Notes under the pieces: model-generated
What the model saw: only the letters and a program-made list of their open reading frames with translations
What the model was told of the DNA's origin: nothing
Database searches by the model: none
Shown: positions 61,204-64,000 of the stretch, in pieces
How positions within the stretch are numbered: the stretch's first letter is position 1
Layout of the letters: each line of letters opens with the position of its first letter
Translations under genes and position numbers: made by a program
NCBI RefSeq assembly: GCF_011193355.1
Contig: NZ_CP049780.1
Location: forward strand, 6,476,534 to 6,540,533
Direction: 5' to 3'
Origin: Streptomyces sp. JB150
GTDB taxonomy: Bacteria > Actinomycetota > Actinomycetes > Streptomycetales > Streptomycetaceae
DNA: 64,000 nucleotides

Positions 61204-61291
61204 GACCCCACCGTATGAGGCGACGGTGAAAGCCGGATGAGAGGGATCAGGTCCTTCGGCCGCCGATAACGGACACACCCTCACGTACCGC

Positions 61292-62458
61292 TCACTCCGC
61301 CCCTGACGCCTCCACCACCAGCCGCTCCGGCGCGCGCCGCGCCGCCGGTGGCAGCCGCAGTCCGGACCGGCCCGGCGTGACCGACCCCAGGACGCTCGGA
61401 TGCCGGGCGCCGGTGCTCGCCGGGACGGTGCCCGGCAGGCCGTGCGCGGTCAGGAAGCCGAGGACGGCGAAGGCGTACGCCTCCTTCGCGTCCGCGGGCA
61501 GGCCCAGTTCGTCCGAGGTGCGCACCGCGACCCCGGCCAGCCGCTCGCGCAGCATCCGCATCAGCACCGGGTTGCGGGTGCCGCCGCCGGAGGCGATCAC
61601 CTCCGTGCCGCCGACCCGCCGCACCGCGTCGGCGACCGTCTCGGCGGTCAGCCGGGTCAGCGTGGCGAGGACGTCCGCGGCGGGCATTGCGCCGAGACCG
61701 GACAGCGCCCGGCGCAGTTGGCCGGCGTGGAACAGCTCCTTGCCCGTCGTCTTCGGCGGCGGCAGCGCGTAGTACGGCTCCGCCAGCAGCCGTTCCAGCA
61801 GCTCCGGCCGGACGGTGCCGCGCGCCGCGAGGGCGCCTTCCGCGTCGTAGGACAGCCCGCCGCCGGACTCCCGGGCCGCCGCGTCGAGCAGCGCACACCC
61901 CGGCCCGGTGTCGAAGGCCGTGCCGTCGGGCGCGGTGAGGTTCGCGATGCCGCCGATGTTCAGGGCGACCGGGGTGCCCGGCCGGCCGCGCAGCCACAGC
62001 AGGTCGACCAGGCTGACCAGCGGCGCGCCCTGCCCGCCCGCGGCGACGTCACGGGGCCGGAAGTCGGAGACCACCGGCAGCCCGGTGGCCTCCGCGATCC
62101 AGGCGGGCTGCCCCAGCTGGAGCGTGCCGTACACCCGCCCCGCCTCGGCCCAGTGGTACACGGTCTGCCCGTGCGAGGCCACCAACTCGGCGCGTCCGTC
62201 GCACAGTTCGCGGTCGGCGCGGTGGGCTGCCGCGGCGAAGGCCTGCCCGATCCGGGTGTCCAGCCGGCACACCTGCGCCAGCGAGCAGGTCCCCGGCGGC
62301 AGCGCCGCCGCGAGCGCAGCCCGCAGCGCGGCGTCGTACCGCTCGCTCACCATGCCGAGCGGCCTCAGCACCAGGCAGTCCCCGACGAGGCGCACGTCGG
62401 CCGCCGCCGCGTCGATCGCGTCGTACGACGTGCCCGACATCAGCCCGATCACCCGCAT
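61292..62458 (-). CDS. anmK: Anhydro-N-acetylmuramic acid kinase
   Basis: A 388-residue sugar kinase of peptidoglycan recycling, converting 1,6-anhydro-MurNAc and ATP to MurNAc 6-phosphate. Signatures: N-terminal RVIGLMSGTSYDAIDAA, LVASHGQTVYHW, LNIGGIANLTAPDG, DTGPGCALLDA and VIASGGGTRNPVLMRML. It ends 4 nt upstream of nothing recognisable and starts 4 nt after the transporter stop, so it is co-transcribed with that gene, which might import a cell-wall sugar. MurQ is not in the window. Confidence 0.95.
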   Translation of the reverse strand: MRVIGLMSGTSYDAIDAAAADVRLVGDCLVLRPLGMVSERYDAALRAALAAALPPGTCSLAQVCRLDTRIGQAFAAAAHRADRELCDGRAELVASHGQTVYHWAEAGRVYGTLQLGQPAWIAEATGLPVVSDFRPRDVAAGGQGAPLVSLVDLLWLRGRPGTPVALNIGGIANLTAPDGTAFDTGPGCALLDAAARESGGGLSYDAEGALAARGTVRPELLERLLAEPYYALPPPKTTGKELFHAGQLRRALSGLGAMPAADVLATLTRLTAETVADAVRRVGGTEVIASGGGTRNPVLMRMLRERLAGVAVRTSDELGLPADAKEAYAFAVLGFLTAHGLPGTVPASTGARHPSVLGSVTPGRSGLRLPPAARRAPERLVVEASGAE

Positions 62459-62462
62459 CCGG

Positions 62463-63746
62463 TCACCGCGCCTCCTCCGTCGCCAAAGTCCGCGCCGGTG
62501 CCGTCGCCGTCGCCAGGGCGAGTGCGCTGACCGCGCAGGCCGCCGCCGCGTAGTAAGCGGGCACGTCCACGTTCCCGGTGCGCTCCACGGTCTCCGTGAT
62601 GACGAGCCCGGCGCAACCGGAGAAGACCGCGTTGGACAGGGCGTAGGCGAGCCCGAGGCCGGTGTAGCGCACGGTCGTCGGGAACATCTCCGCGAGCAGC
62701 GCCGGACCCGGACCCGCCATCAGCCCCACCACCGCGCCCGCCGCGCACACCGCCAGACCCTGCGCCACCCGCGACGCGCCCGGATCTTGGAGCAGGTTCA
62801 GCAGCGGCACCGCGAGCACGACCACGAGCAGCGCGCCGGTCAGCATCACCGCCCGCCGGCCGACCCGGTCGCTGAGCGCGCCCGCCGGGAGGATCGCCGC
62901 CGCGAAGCCCAGGTTGGCCAGGACCGTGGCGACGAGCGCCTGCTGGAAACTCGCGTCGAGAGTGCTCTGGAGGTAGGAGGGCAGGACGACGAGGAAGGTG
63001 TATCCGGCCGCCGCCCAGCCCATGATCCGTCCCGCGCCGAGCGCGACGGCCCGCACCACCTCCCGGCCGGGCGGCCGGACCACCGCGCCCGCGCCCGCCG
63101 CGCGGAAGGCCGGCGTCTCGTCCAGCCGCAGTCGCAGCCACAGCGCGCCCAGTCCCATCGGCAGCGCCAGCAGGAACGGCAGCCGCCACCCCCAGGCGCT
63201 CACCTGCCCCTCGCTCAGCACGGTGGCGAGCAGGGCGGCCACGCCCGCCCCGGCGAGCAGGCCGAGCGCCACCGTGAACGACTGCCACGCCCCGTACAGT
63301 CCCCGCCGGCCCGGCGGCGCGGACTCCGTCAGCACCGACACCGCCCCGCCGAACTCGCCGCCCGCGCTCAGTCCCTGCACGACCCTCAGGAACGTCAGCA
63401 GCCAGGGCGCGAGCGCCCCGGCCGTGTCGTAGGTCGGCAGCGCGCCGATCAGTGTCGTCGCGGCCGTCATCAGCGTGACGACCAGGACCAGCACCGGACG
63501 CCGGCCGATCCGGTCGCCCAGCCGCCCGAACAGGGCCGCGCCCACCGGGCGGAAGAAGAACGCCAGCGCGAACGAGGCGTACGTCCGCACCAGGGCCTCG
63601 ATCTCGCCGCCGCCCTCGGGCGTGAAGAAGCGCGCCGCGATGACCGTGGCGAAGTAGCCGTAGACACCGAACTCGTACCACTCGATGAAGTTGCCCACCG
63701 AGCCCGCGACCAGTGCCCGGCGGGACCGCGTCGGTGCCTCAGCCAT
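62463..63746 (-). CDS. MFS transporter of the metabolite:H+ symporter (MHS) type
   Basis: A 427-residue, 12-helix transporter. The MHS signature is clear at the start (VGNFIEWYEFGVYGYFATVIA), and the loop 2-3 motif is FGRLGDRIGRRPVLV. GLSAGGEFGGAVSVLTESAP follows. Related proteins import carboxylates, proline/betaine or shikimate. Its stop is 4 nt from the anmK start, forming an operon. ATG 63746 is chosen over GTG or ATG further upstream because it gives MAEAPTRSRRALVAGSVGNF. A CCAAC/GTTGG inverted repeat (63748-63761) lies directly upstream, over the ribosome-binding region. Confidence 0.9.
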   Translation of the reverse strand: MAEAPTRSRRALVAGSVGNFIEWYEFGVYGYFATVIAARFFTPEGGGEIEALVRTYASFALAFFFRPVGAALFGRLGDRIGRRPVLVLVVTLMTAATTLIGALPTYDTAGALAPWLLTFLRVVQGLSAGGEFGGAVSVLTESAPPGRRGLYGAWQSFTVALGLLAGAGVAALLATVLSEGQVSAWGWRLPFLLALPMGLGALWLRLRLDETPAFRAAGAGAVVRPPGREVVRAVALGAGRIMGWAAAGYTFLVVLPSYLQSTLDASFQQALVATVLANLGFAAAILPAGALSDRVGRRAVMLTGALLVVVLAVPLLNLLQDPGASRVAQGLAVCAAGAVVGLMAGPGPALLAEMFPTTVRYTGLGLAYALSNAVFSGCAGLVITETVERTGNVDVPAYYAAAACAVSALALATATAPARTLATEEAR

Positions 63747-63943
63747 GCCAACCAGCGTTGGTGGCAACATATCTGACTGTCAATCACTTTCACCGGACCG
63801 GCCGACACCGTCCGCCGCGTCGCCCTCAATACATGCTGTGACCCGGGACGGCAAGAGGTCGGACGACCCTCCACCACGAACCGGCCGGTAGGGCTACGCT
63901 CACCCTGTACGTCGTTCGGGCGACTAGGTTCTGTCGTCAAATG

Positions 63944-64000
63944 TCACGCCCACATCAGGAGTGAGGCGAGGGTGACGGCTGCTTCATAGGACTCGGCGGT
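63944..64000 (-). mobile_element. 3' end of an IS5-like transposase gene
   Basis: The last 57 bp of the window read on the minus strand as TAESYEAAVTLASLLMWA and a stop. This matches the C-terminus I recall for IS5-family transposases of Streptomyces. The non-coding edge GGTTCTGTCGTCAAATG (63928-63944) is probably part of the terminal inverted repeat. The body of the element lies outside the window. The gap 63771-63927 holds no gene. Confidence 0.65.

Overview
The window is high-GC actinobacterial DNA, almost certainly a Streptomyces chromosome. The signs are strong third-position G/C bias, many GTG starts, 4-base stop/start overlaps, an HTH/DUF397 pair, a Ser/Thr kinase beside an RsbW-like ATPase, DUF2510 and CU044_5270 proteins, OpcA, and an F420-type PPOX protein. 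From memory, the gene order from about 21 to 52 kb resembles the S. coelicolor stretch holding the second pentose-phosphate cluster and a GTP cyclohydrolase II paralogue. I did not check this by search. No rRNA, tRNA or CRISPR array was seen.

Layout. 0-3.7 kb: start of a probable UvrD-like helicase gene, a Ser/Thr kinase with a helical-repeat tail, an anti-sigma-type ATPase, and the HTH(DUF5753)/DUF397 pair. 3.7-19.4 kb is a defence-like island. It holds a complete type I restriction-modification operon (hsdM-hsdS-hsdR). Next to it, a methyltransferase with an N-terminal HTH and an HsdS-like tail is divergent from a DndB/DGQHR-like gene, and both promoters share one palindrome. A small membrane protein follows, then a tightly overlapping three-gene operon ending in an Hsp70 ATPase whose C-terminus looks like a NYN/PIN ribonuclease fold. 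19.4-28.2 kb: a GNAT protein, an unknown protein, a CDP-alcohol phosphotransferase, and a coupled run of oxidoreductase, degenerate 6-pyruvoyl-tetrahydropterin-synthase homologue, glycosyltransferase, methyltransferase and integral membrane protein. The run meets a creatininase-family enzyme and a GTP cyclohydrolase II homologue carrying Met at position 120. I read this as an uncharacterised GTP-derived pathway linked to the envelope.

28.2-33.7 kb: serine hydrolase, MFS exporter with its TetR regulator, PPOX/F420 protein, a possible insertion-sequence relic, and a beta-helix membrane protein. 33.8-42.1 kb: the operon tkt-tal-zwf-opcA-pgi-gnd, gapless or nearly so, divergent from an AraC regulator. 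43-47 kb: secreted GH16 glucanase with a LacI-type operator, a secreted protein, and a GH4 glycosidase. 47-52.3 kb: ECF sigma factor with a coupled CU044_5270 protein, ATP-grasp enzyme, metallophosphoesterase, phosphopantetheinyl transferase and a small unknown.

52.6-64 kb: a divergent pair of an HTH regulator and a stand-alone MmyB-like sensor domain, a Tat-exported phospholipase C, an EamA transporter with a PAP2 protein, a TetR regulator behind a four-copy 16-nt iteron array, a repeat-rich DUF2510 membrane protein, AnmK, an MHS-type transporter, and the 3' end of an IS5-like transposase at the right edge. The strongest leads for undescribed biology are the Hsp70-NYN operon, the methyltransferase/DndB-like pair with its shared operator, and the pathway built on the Met120 GTP cyclohydrolase, the creatininase homologue and the triad-less PTPS.
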